Of a stretch of 5,257 bases of DNA, positions 1 through 5,257 are shown piece after piece. The DNA is from Lentisphaeria bacterium (GTDB lineage: Bacteria; Verrucomicrobiota; Lentisphaeria; Oligosphaerales; Oligosphaeraceae). The stretch spans positions 1 to 5,257 of the forward strand of contig JAEDMH010000146.1 in NCBI GenBank assembly GCA_016303095.1, written 5' to 3'. Made by a program: the position numbers and the translations under genes. The notes under the pieces are model-generated. The model searched no databases, was not told where the DNA came from, and was given only the letters and a program-made list of their open reading frames with translations. Positions within the stretch are counted from its first letter, which is position 1; every line of letters begins with the position of its first letter.

Positions 1-33
1 TTGGGAGTCCTGTTGTTGGGAGTCCTGTTGTTG
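1..33 (-). repeat. 15-bp in-frame tandem repeat coding for QQQDS
   Basis: On the coding strand the unit CAACAACAGGACTCC occurs twice, perfectly (plus-strand 19-33 and 4-18), followed by a further CAA at 1-3 where the window ends. It codes for QQQDSQQQDSQ at residues 512-522 of the VWA-TPR protein. The two copies are identical at every base, including synonymous positions (CAA CAA CAG), which suggests recent duplication. Gln/Asp-rich tails are common after the TPRs of BatC-type proteins. The total copy number is unknown because the repeat reaches the window edge. Confidence 0.85.
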
Positions 34-1566
34 TTCCTTCCGGGTCAGAATTTTTTTCAGGAGTTCCCGGGCGAGGGCCAGGTTGTTTGTCTGGGCTTGT
101 TGGAGAGAGGAGTTGGGGAGCATATCTTCCAGGAGGTTGATGGCTTCCCGGGTCTTTTTCTCTGCGGTGGGGAGGGCTTGGGAGGACACATCTCCAGGGG
201 AGGGAGTTTGGGCCTGGGCGAAGAGGGTGGCGGCGTTTTGGAGGAGAGCGCTGGAGAGTCCCAGGCGGAGTTTGCCATCCAGGGCGTGGTCTAGGGTAGG
301 GCGTAGTCCATTGCGTTCCATGCCTTCCTGGAAGAAGGCTTCTGCCTGGAGGAAGTCTCCCTTTTCGTAAGCGGCCAGTCCCTGATTATAGGGAAGGGTG
401 GCGGGGATGGCCTCCGGTGGGAATTCTTCCCGGCATGTTTGGAAATGAGTCAGAGCGGTATCGTAGTCCTGTTGCTGGAGGGCCTGGAGGCCTTTCGGGA
501 ACTCCTTGCCTTGGAGGGGGAGAGTGGCCAGGAGGAAGAGGAGGGGAAGCCAGGGGGAGCGGGGGCGTTGGCCCAGGGGAATGATCCAGAAGAGGGCCAG
601 ACATACCATGGAGGCCAGGAGGAAGGGGGTGGAGTGGGTGTTTTGGCGTCGGACGATTTCCTCGGAGATTTGGTGTCGTTGGGCGGAGGTCACCAGTTGG
701 CGGTAGAGTTCCGCCAGATTGAAGGTGCGGGTGCCCACGGGAACGTAGATTCCTCCGGGGGTGGCGTCTGCCATGGCCTGGAGAGTGGAGGAGTCCAATC
801 GGGTGCGCACGGGTTTCCCCTGGTAGAGAAGGGGAGTGCGTCTGCCCCGTTTGTCAGGCAGGGTGAGAAGGGTTCCCTCTTTGTCATCCCCCAGGCCGAT
901 GGCCAACAGCCGGATTTTGGCGGCCCCCAGGGCTTTGGCGGCTTCGACGGGCATGGATTCCTGGTCCTCTCCGTCGGTGATGAGGATCACGTCCCGCCCC
1001 AGAGCGGTCTGGTTGCCCAGCACCTCCCTTTGGACTTTCCGCAGGGCGTCTCCCAGATTGGTGCCGCCCCGGGACAAGGCCTCCGGGGACATTTCCTGGA
1101 GCCTCATGCGGAAGAAGCCGTAGTCCAGGGTGAGGGGGCAGAAGACCTGGGCGTCTCCCGCGAAGCCCACCAGGGCAATGCGGTCTCCTTCCAGGGTATC
1201 CAGACATTGGACGATCTCCATTTTGGCCCGTTCCAGGCGGCTGGGGAGGAGATCATCGGCCAGCATGCTGCGGGAGAGATCCAGGAGGAACACCACCTCC
1301 CGTCCCTCTCGCCGGATGGTCTCGGTGCGTTCGCCCCAGGCAGGTTCCGCCAAGGCGAGGATGAGGAGAAGGAGGGCCAGGAGAAGGAGGAGGCCCTTCA
1401 CGGTGGCGCGGAGGGGGGTGAGAGTTTGGGCGAAGAAGCGTCGGGCATGGGGGCCGGCGCTCTGGCGGAGGGCATTCTGGCGTTGGCGGTGTCGGAGGAG
1501 AAGGAGGATTCCCAGGAGGGGGAGGACCGCCAGCCAGAGGAGGGCATGGGGAGAGAGGAAGGTCAT
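1..1566 (-). CDS. VWA domain protein with TPR-like C-terminus (BatB-BatC-like fusion), 3' end outside the window
   Basis: This frame is open for 522 codons from an ATG at 1566 and runs off the left edge, so the C-terminus is missing. Residues 6-24 and 58-75 are hydrophobic, probably membrane segments. A VWA domain covers about 88-300 and has an intact metal site: DLSRS (D96, S98, S100), T169 in GGTN and D198 in ITDGED. Two further hydrophobic segments at about 313-330 and 338-352 follow. Residues 356-415 hold two TPR-like helical repeats (Ala, Tyr, Gly and Phe spaced as in ALQQQDYDTALTHF and GLAAYEKGDFLQAEAFF). A helical segment at 468-508 precedes a Gln/Asp/Ser-rich tract. BatB proteins normally end near the membrane segments and BatC carries the TPRs; here both are in one chain. 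It starts 5 nt after the upstream VWA gene, so the two are probably co-translated. By family analogy it is an inner-membrane VWA protein whose TPR part binds partners. VWA assignment is secure; fusion and role are inferred. Confidence 0.93.
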   Translation of the reverse strand, partial: MTFLSPHALLWLAVLPLLGILLLLRHRQRQNALRQSAGPHARRFFAQTLTPLRATVKGLLLLLALLLLILALAEPAWGERTETIRREGREVVFLLDLSRSMLADDLLPSRLERAKMEIVQCLDTLEGDRIALVGFAGDAQVFCPLTLDYGFFRMRLQEMSPEALSRGGTNLGDALRKVQREVLGNQTALGRDVILITDGEDQESMPVEAAKALGAAKIRLLAIGLGDDKEGTLLTLPDKRGRRTPLLYQGKPVRTRLDSSTLQAMADATPGGIYVPVGTRTFNLAELYRQLVTSAQRHQISEEIVRRQNTHSTPFLLASMVCLALFWIIPLGQRPRSPWLPLLFLLATLPLQGKEFPKGLQALQQQDYDTALTHFQTCREEFPPEAIPATLPYNQGLAAYEKGDFLQAEAFFQEGMERNGLRPTLDHALDGKLRLGLSSALLQNAATLFAQAQTPSPGDVSSQALPTAEKKTREAINLLEDMLPNSSLQQAQTNNLALARELLKKILTRKEQQQDSQQQDSQ

Positions 1567-1571
1567 GGTGG

Positions 1572-2600
1572 TCAAGGCCTCCGGGAGAAGAGGGTGAGGG
1601 TCAGGAGGAGGCTGACCAGGAGAGCCATCAAGCCCAGGCGGAGGAAGGGAAGTTGGAAATCCTGGGTGACCACAAAGCGCAGGGCTTCCAGGTGGCTTTG
1701 CTCCAGGGCGTCGATGGAACGGTAGATTTCCGCCAGTCCCTGGGCGTTCCAGCAACGCTGAAAGAGTCCTCCCGTTCGTTCCGCCAGCGCCTGGATTTCC
1801 GAGGTGTCGTAGGCGGGGCGGTCATCCTGGATGGCGATGGTGTAGACCCGGATGCCGTGGGCGATCGCCAGTTCCGTGGCCTCGGCGATGGAATACTGAT
1901 GGGGTCCCTCGTCCTGTCCGTCGGTGAGGAGGATCATCACCTTGGATTTCAGCTGATACTCCCCGGCGTTCCGCCGGGTCTGGGCCGCCAGGGTGTTTTC
2001 CGCGTCGGCGAGGCGGGCCACCCCCATGGCCACTGCGTCCCCGATGGCGGTGCTGTTCTCCTCGGAATGCCTGGGGGTCAATTGGACATTTCCCAGGGCA
2101 AAGGCCAGGGCCTGGTGGTCCAGCGTGAGGGGGCAGACGGTATAGGGATAGCGGGCGAAGGCGATGATGCCCAGGAGATCATTGGGGCGCCCTCCCAGAC
2201 GGAGGGTGTCTCCTCCCAGCACAAATTCCCGGAAGATCTCCTTGACGGTCTCCAGACGGTTTTGGCCCCGTCGAAAGAAGCTCATCTCCTCCCCCATGGA
2301 GCCGGAACAGTCCAGCACCATCTCCATGGCGATGCCCTGGGTTTTCTGGGGAAGCTGATGGCTGCCCTTCTGGGGGCGTGCCAGGGCCAAGGTGAGGGCC
2401 GTCCAAGCCAGGGCCAGACAGGCTTCCGGCAGCCAGCGGAGACGGAGTCTCCATCCCCGGGGGAGTCCGGGGAGATGGAGGGCGGCCCCGGGGAGCGGGA
2501 GGGCGGGGGGAGTCCGGCGCAGCAGGGCGCGGCATCCCCAGAGGAGGGGAGGCAGAAGGAGAGCCAGAAGGGCCCAGGGATGTTCCCAGCGGAGAATCAT
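1572..2600 (-). CDS. Membrane-anchored VWA domain protein (BatA-like)
   Basis: 342 residues. Hydrophobic segments at about 8-22 and 55-74 precede a VWA domain (about 90-305), and a third at 317-337 closes the protein: the usual BatA topology of two N-terminal and one C-terminal membrane helices. The metal-ion-dependent adhesion site is complete: DCSGS (D97, S99, S101), T184 in STAIGDA and D227 in LLTDGQD. After the first VWA helix, a segment around 128-144 (LGGDTLRLGGRPNDLLG) is longer than the short turn of minimal BatA proteins. The ATG at 2600 was chosen because it has a strong Shine-Dalgarno site 7 nt upstream and overlaps the preceding stop as ATGA. The same frame is open back to 2882, but that Pro/Gly-rich extension lies inside the preceding gene and is not expected to be translated. 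By family knowledge it is an envelope VWA protein acted on by the MoxR ATPase. The cellular role is not established. Confidence 0.95.
   Translation of the reverse strand: MILRWEHPWALLALLLPPLLWGCRALLRRTPPALPLPGAALHLPGLPRGWRLRLRWLPEACLALAWTALTLALARPQKGSHQLPQKTQGIAMEMVLDCSGSMGEEMSFFRRGQNRLETVKEIFREFVLGGDTLRLGGRPNDLLGIIAFARYPYTVCPLTLDHQALAFALGNVQLTPRHSEENSTAIGDAVAMGVARLADAENTLAAQTRRNAGEYQLKSKVMILLTDGQDEGPHQYSIAEATELAIAHGIRVYTIAIQDDRPAYDTSEIQALAERTGGLFQRCWNAQGLAEIYRSIDALEQSHLEALRFVVTQDFQLPFLRLGLMALLVSLLLTLTLFSRRP
1578..1582 (-). promoter_or_regulatory. Ribosome binding site of the VWA-TPR gene
   Basis: GGAGG lies inside the last codons of the upstream VWA gene, 11 nt before the ATG at 1566. The spacing is slightly long. 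It supports this ATG as the start and means ribosomes finishing the upstream gene pass directly over the site. Confidence 0.55.
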
Positions 2601-3199
2601 GGGGTGGCCTCCTTGGTGGGGTCTGGGGGGGCGGTCTCCTGGAGGAAGGTCATGCACTCCTCGCCCAGGGAGCGCAGTTTTTCCGGGGGAAGGGGGCTCC
2701 GGGCGAATTTCGCCATGTCGCAGGAAAGGAGGAGAGTGTGGAGGAATCGGCGCTGGGGGGGCGTGAGGGCAGGGAGGCTTTCCAGGGCGTCCGCGGTTTC
2801 CTGGGTGGTGAGGCGGCGGGCCTCCAGGGAGAAGCGTCCCGCCAGATATTCCCGCATCAATTCCGCCAGACGGGCCATCCACCTCTCTTGCTCCTCCGGG
2901 GTGCGGGGCGGCTGCGCCATCAAGGTCCGCAACGTCGACTGGGCCTGGAGATGAGGAGGCGGGAGGGGGGCGGTTCGGCTTCGCCGACCCTTGGCCAGAA
3001 TCCGGAGGAGGAGGAACAGGAGTCCCAGGGCCAGGCAGAGGACAAGGAGTCCCAGGGGGATTCGCCAGGGGGAGGGGGGCAGGAGTCGGGGCTCCGGGGT
3101 CAGAGGTGCGGTGTCCAGGGGAAGGGGGCCCTGGGCGGGCAGGAGGGCGGGGAGAAGGAGAGCCCAGAAGAGGAGATGGTTCCGACGAAGGGAGGGCAT
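2597..3199 (-). CDS. Small membrane-anchored protein, DUF4381-like
   Basis: 200 residues. An N-terminal hydrophobic stretch (about 7-20, after two arginines) ending in PAQG looks like a signal peptide. A short Pro-rich extracytoplasmic piece (24-44) follows, then one strong membrane helix at about 46-69 and a basic stop-transfer sequence (KGRRSR, 70-75). The rest (about 85-200) is predicted cytoplasmic and helical, with a segment rich in Arg and Glu at 100-130 (EEQERWMARLAELMREYLAG). Size, topology and position between DUF58 and VWA genes match DUF4381 proteins of MoxR/VWA operons; I did not verify the family by search. Its role is unknown; it may anchor or assemble the VWA complex. The stop overlaps the next gene's start (ATGA). 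The ATG at 3199 has no Shine-Dalgarno site: the 25-nt spacer before it is 24/25 pyrimidine. The start is nevertheless favoured because it gives a clean signal peptide. Confidence 0.85.
   Translation of the reverse strand: MPSLRRNHLLFWALLLPALLPAQGPLPLDTAPLTPEPRLLPPSPWRIPLGLLVLCLALGLLFLLLRILAKGRRSRTAPLPPPHLQAQSTLRTLMAQPPRTPEEQERWMARLAELMREYLAGRFSLEARRLTTQETADALESLPALTPPQRRFLHTLLLSCDMAKFARSPLPPEKLRSLGEECMTFLQETAPPDPTKEATP
2608..2614 (-). promoter_or_regulatory. Strong ribosome binding site of the BatA-like gene
   Basis: AAGGAGG stands 7 nt before the ATG at 2600, inside the last codons of the preceding gene. It is the best Shine-Dalgarno match in the window and decides the start of the VWA gene in favour of 2600 over upstream in-frame codons. 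Together with the ATGA overlap it indicates translational coupling with efficient re-initiation. Confidence 0.85.
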
Positions 3200-3224
3200 G
3201 GAAGAGGCGGAAGGAGAGGGGGGA

Positions 3225-4103
3225 TCAAGGACGATGCGCCCGCCGTTTCAGGAAGAGGGAGAGTTTCCGAAGGACATCTTCCCCCAGGGAAAGGGGCAGG
3301 GTGTCCACTCCCAGGCTGGTCAATTGCCGTTCCTGTTCTGCGTGTTCCTTCTGGAGCTTCTGACGGTAGGCCGCCCGGGTGCGGGGGCAGGAGGCGTCCA
3401 GGAGGAAATCCTGGTGGGTTTCCGGGTCGTGGAAGGTCATGAGGCCCTCATGGGGCAGTTCCTCCAGGGTGGGATCCCGGAGGAGGAGGGCGATCATATC
3501 GTGCCGTCGGGCCAGTCGCTGCAAGGGGGGAGCAAAGTCTCCCGGATCCAGAAAATCGGAGAGGAGGAAGAGGACGGAGCGGCGTTTCAGAGTGCGTCCC
3601 AGGGTCTCCAGGGCGTCGGGAAGATTGGTTCCCTCCCCGACGGGGGCGTGTCCCACCACTTCCCGGATCAGGCGCATGGCATGGGGGATTCCCTTTCCCG
3701 GGGGAAGATACTTCTCGATCCGGTCGGAGAAGAGCATCAGGCCGGTCTTGTCATTGCTCTTCACGGCGGAGAAGGCCAGGGAGGCGCACACCTGGGCGGC
3801 CAGATCCCCCAGGGATTCCGGGCCCCCGCCAAAGCGGGCGGAGGCGGAGCAGTCCACCAGGAAAAAGATGGTGAGCTCCCGCTCCTCCCGGAAGCGCTTG
3901 AGGTAGGGCTTTCCCTGACGGGCGGTGACGTTCCAGTCAATGGCGCGCACATCGTCCCCGGGAAGATATTCCCGCACCTCCTCGAACTCCATGCCGGCCC
4001 CCCGGAAGGCGGAACGGAATTCCCCCGCCAGCAGACCGCAGCTCTCCTTCCGGGTCTGAAGCTCCAGAAGGCGCATTTTACGGGTGATGTCTTTCCAATC
4101 CAT
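3225..4103 (-). CDS. DUF58 domain protein (VWA-like fold)
   Basis: 292 residues, normal for the shorter, soluble DUF58 proteins; no membrane segment is evident, so it is probably cytoplasmic. The family signature is at 44-76: REYLPGDDVRAIDWNVTAR followed by GKPYLKRFREERE. The VWA-like part follows with all metal-site residues: DCSAS (D84, S86, S88), T159 in GEGTN and D183 in LLSDFLD. The C-terminal part (about 235-292) has a charged helix (RTRAAYRQKLQKEHAEQERQ) and a basic end. It lies 14 nt after the moxR stop. DUF58 genes directly downstream of moxR are a hallmark of MoxR operons, and the product is regarded as a partner of the ATPase; its biochemical activity is not established. The only Shine-Dalgarno-like bases are a GAGG 12 nt before the ATG, overlapping the moxR stop, so initiation may depend on coupling to moxR translation. 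Confidence 0.95.
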   Translation of the reverse strand: MDWKDITRKMRLLELQTRKESCGLLAGEFRSAFRGAGMEFEEVREYLPGDDVRAIDWNVTARQGKPYLKRFREERELTIFFLVDCSASARFGGGPESLGDLAAQVCASLAFSAVKSNDKTGLMLFSDRIEKYLPPGKGIPHAMRLIREVVGHAPVGEGTNLPDALETLGRTLKRRSVLFLLSDFLDPGDFAPPLQRLARRHDMIALLLRDPTLEELPHEGLMTFHDPETHQDFLLDASCPRTRAAYRQKLQKEHAEQERQLTSLGVDTLPLSLGEDVLRKLSLFLKRRAHRP

Positions 4104-4117
4104 GGGGGAAGAGAGCC

Positions 4118-5107
4118 TCAGGGCACCCGGACGGTTTCCAACACTTTCCGCACCAGGGAATCGGGGGTGTATTCCTGGGCCTCCGCCTCATAGCTGAGAA
4201 GCACCCGATGGCGCAGCACGTCCATGGCCACGCTCTTCACATCCTGGGGGGTGACATAGCCCCGGCCCTGGAGCAGGGCCTGCCCACGGGAGGCCTGGGC
4301 CAGGAAGAGGGAGGCCCGGGGAGAGGCGCCAAAGCGCAGAAGTCCCTCCAGCTCCGGCAGCCCGTAGCGTCCAGGATGCCGGGTGGCGTCCACCAGGGAG
4401 ACGATATACTGCTCCACCCGTCCGTCCATGAAGATGGTGTCCATGACCTTGCGGATGCGGAGGATGTCCTGGGGGGTCATGACGGGATGGACCTGGGGGG
4501 GAGGCTGGAGGGTGGCATGGCGTCGGAGGATGAGGATTTCTTCCTGGGGGGAGGGGTAGTCCACTACCACCTTGAAGAGGAAGCGGTCCACCTGGGCTTC
4601 GGGGAGAGGATAGGTGCCCTCCTGTTCCACAGGGTTTTGGGTGGCCAGCACCAGAAAGGGGGCGGGGAGGGGGAAGGTGTGGTCGCCAATGGTGACCTGC
4701 CGTTCCTGCATGGCCTCCAGCAAGGCGCTTTGCACCTTGGCGGGGGCCCGGTTGATCTCGTCCGCTAAAATCAGGTTGGCGAAGACCGGCCCCTGTCGGG
4801 TGGTGAATTCCCCTTCCTTCGGATTGTAGATCAGGGTGCCCACCAAATCCGCAGGAAGAAGATCCGGAGTGAACTGAATCCGGTGGAAGGAACCTTGGAT
4901 GGCCCGGGCCAAGGTGGTGATGGTCAAGGTCTTCGCCAGCCCGGGAACCCCCTCCAGAAGAACATGCTGGTTGGCCACCAACGCCAAAAGCAACCGGTTC
5001 ACCAGGTTCTCCTGCCCAATGATGACTTGCTGAATCTCTTCCCGCAAAGTTTGGAGAAGGGCGGATTCCGCCAAGAGCTGGGGATTGTTCTGAAAGGAGT
5101 CTTGCAT
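4118..5107 (-). CDS. moxR: MoxR family AAA+ ATPase
   Basis: 329 residues from the ATG at 5107, typical for MoxR (about 310-350). After a short helical N-terminus comes the family segment QQVIIGQE (26-33). Walker A is GVPGLAKT (53-60), Walker B LILADEIN (112-119, D116 and E117), followed by NRAPAKVQSALLEAMQE. Sensor 1 is ATQNP (155-159), the arginine-finger region EAQVDRF (R175), and the sensor 2 region GASPRA (R264) in the helical lid. All catalytic residues are present. MoxR ATPases use ATP hydrolysis to remodel or insert cofactors into VWA-containing partners, here presumably the proteins of the next four genes. It is the first gene of the operon. A TTG at 5176 would extend the protein by 23 residues, but the extension is translated from the AT-rich promoter-like island and lies outside the conserved part, so ATG 5107 is preferred. 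No Shine-Dalgarno site precedes this ATG. Confidence 0.96.
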   Translation of the reverse strand: MQDSFQNNPQLLAESALLQTLREEIQQVIIGQENLVNRLLLALVANQHVLLEGVPGLAKTLTITTLARAIQGSFHRIQFTPDLLPADLVGTLIYNPKEGEFTTRQGPVFANLILADEINRAPAKVQSALLEAMQERQVTIGDHTFPLPAPFLVLATQNPVEQEGTYPLPEAQVDRFLFKVVVDYPSPQEEILILRRHATLQPPPQVHPVMTPQDILRIRKVMDTIFMDGRVEQYIVSLVDATRHPGRYGLPELEGLLRFGASPRASLFLAQASRGQALLQGRGYVTPQDVKSVAMDVLRHRVLLSYEAEAQEYTPDSLVRKVLETVRVP

Positions 5108-5150
5108 TTGTTGTAAGTTGTTTAGTATAAGTAAGATATAAAGATTTATA
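5108..5150 (-). promoter_or_regulatory. AT-rich island before moxR, probable operon promoter
   Basis: The 43 bases directly before the moxR ATG are about 81% A+T (8 C, no G on the coding strand) in an otherwise GC-rich window. TATACT at 5129-5124 is a reasonable -10 hexamer, and TATAAA lies further upstream at 5150-5145. I find no convincing -35 box at 16-18 nt from either. If TATACT is the -10, transcription would start about 10 nt before the ATG, giving a very short leader, which agrees with the missing Shine-Dalgarno site. Location is well supported by context; the exact boxes are tentative. Confidence 0.45.
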
Positions 5151-5157
5151 CCCGGGT

Positions 5158-5167
5158 GCCCCGGGGC
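5158..5167. repeat. 10-bp GC palindrome
   Basis: GCCCCGGGGC is a perfect palindrome just upstream of the AT-rich island, next to a second short CCCGGG at 5151-5156. It could be an operator half or merely a GC-rich accident; there is no other support. Confidence 0.2.
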
Positions 5168-5190
5168 GTTTTCCAACGGATTCCCATAGA

Positions 5191-5234
5191 CAGAAAAAGA
5201 AGGGGCCGGTTCCCGAAAAATCCAGGAATCGGCC
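5191..5234 (-). terminator. Probable rho-independent terminator of an upstream minus-strand gene
   Basis: Read on the minus strand, GGCCGATTCC (5234-5225) and GGAACCGGCC (5213-5204) form a 10-bp stem with one A-C mismatch and an 11-nt loop. It is followed by CCTTCTTTTTCTG, a T-rich tract with five consecutive T. No such tract follows on the plus strand, so the terminator most likely acts on minus-strand transcripts entering from the right edge, separating that gene from the moxR operon. The mismatch and the CC before the T run make it imperfect. The rest of 5108-5257 shows no supported coding sequence. Confidence 0.5.
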
Positions 5235-5257
5235 TTGGGTCAATAGGGGAATCTAGA

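Noticed and set aside
884..1207. 107-codon minus-strand frame within the VWA-TPR gene, and similar short minus-strand frames at 386-604, 1628-1825, 2179-2535 and 3761-3952
   Set aside because: All are Pro/Arg/Gly-rich out-of-frame shadows inside genes with clear domains.
439..1725. 428-codon plus-strand open frame rich in Gly and Glu
   Set aside because: It lies codon-on-codon opposite the VWA-TPR gene, whose product has recognisable domains. The plus product is low-complexity with no motif, and the frame is explained by the lack of TTA, CTA and TCA codons on the real coding strand.
2601..2882. N-terminal extension of the BatA-like protein by 94 residues
   Set aside because: The extension is Pro/Gly-rich, lies wholly inside the DUF4381-like gene in another frame, and the ATG at 2600 has a strong ribosome binding site and the normal BatA N-terminus.
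1653..2954. 433-codon plus-strand open frame
   Set aside because: Antisense in codon register to the BatA-like gene, extending into the DUF4381-like gene. The product is Gly/Glu/Arg-rich without domains; the minus-strand genes are well supported.
2991..4193. 400-codon plus-strand open frame
   Set aside because: Antisense in codon register to DUF58, with no recognisable domain; a by-product of strand composition.
5108..5176. TTG start at 5176 for the MoxR ATPase
   Set aside because: It would translate the AT-rich promoter-like island as 23 extra residues not expected in the family. The ATG at 5107 gives a normal MoxR length.
5146..5187. 13-residue leader peptide (MGIRWKTPRGTRV) upstream of moxR
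   Set aside because: There is no ribosome binding site, no run of regulatory codons and no attenuator after it. It also partly precedes the likely promoter. A chance frame.
4188..5243. 351-codon minus-strand frame overlapping moxR
   Set aside because: Out of frame with the MoxR gene, Gly/Pro/His-rich, without motifs; it would also start upstream of the terminator-like hairpin.
1..5257. CRISPR array, tRNA, rRNA, insertion sequence, phage or defence genes
   Set aside because: No spaced direct repeats, no tRNA-like clover leaf, no transposase or integrase and no terminal inverted repeats were seen; nearly all of the window is occupied by the Bat-type operon.

Overview
The window holds one gene cluster, all of it read from the minus strand, so it runs from right to left in the given coordinates. 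The genes in transcription order are: a MoxR-type AAA+ ATPase (5107-4118), a DUF58 protein with a von Willebrand A (VWA)-like fold (4103-3225), a small membrane-anchored protein resembling DUF4381 (3199-2597), a membrane-anchored VWA protein of the BatA type (2600-1572), and a second membrane-anchored VWA protein with a TPR-like C-terminal part, resembling a BatB-BatC fusion (1566 to beyond base 1). This is the MoxR/VWA, or Bat ('Bacteroides aerotolerance'), type of operon. The last gene is cut by the left edge. Any batD or batE homologue would lie beyond that edge.

The genes are tightly packed: 14 nt, 25 nt, a 4-nt ATGA overlap, and 5 nt. This supports a single polycistronic transcript. To the right of the cluster, 5108-5257 is about 150 bases without a supported gene. 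It contains a likely rho-independent terminator of a gene outside the window on the same strand, a short GC palindrome, and then a 43-nt AT-rich island directly before the moxR start that probably contains the operon promoter.

Working model, from family knowledge: the MoxR ATPase acts as a chaperone-like remodeller on MIDAS-containing VWA partners. The cytoplasmic DUF58 protein and the two membrane-anchored VWA proteins are the likely partners, and the DUF4381-like protein and TPR region are the likely assembly platform at the envelope. All three VWA-type proteins keep the full set of metal-site residues, and the ATPase keeps its Walker A and B motifs, so the system looks functional. The cellular role of such operons is poorly defined (oxygen or stress tolerance, envelope integrity, complex assembly).

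Organism: a GC-rich, probably Gram-negative bacterium, inferred from the signal/anchor and multi-pass proteins and the operon type. The operon order with a DUF4381-like gene, and the GRPNDLLG segment in the first VWA protein, fit the Planctomycetes-Verrucomicrobia group or gammaproteobacteria, but no taxon can be fixed from this sequence. The coding strand is strikingly rich in C and poor in G (many CTC, CCC and TCC codons). This bias produces antisense open frames of more than 400 codons that should not be taken for genes. I see no CRISPR array, tRNA, rRNA, insertion sequence or defence system. The cluster is a known type, and the points worth following up are details of it rather than a new system.
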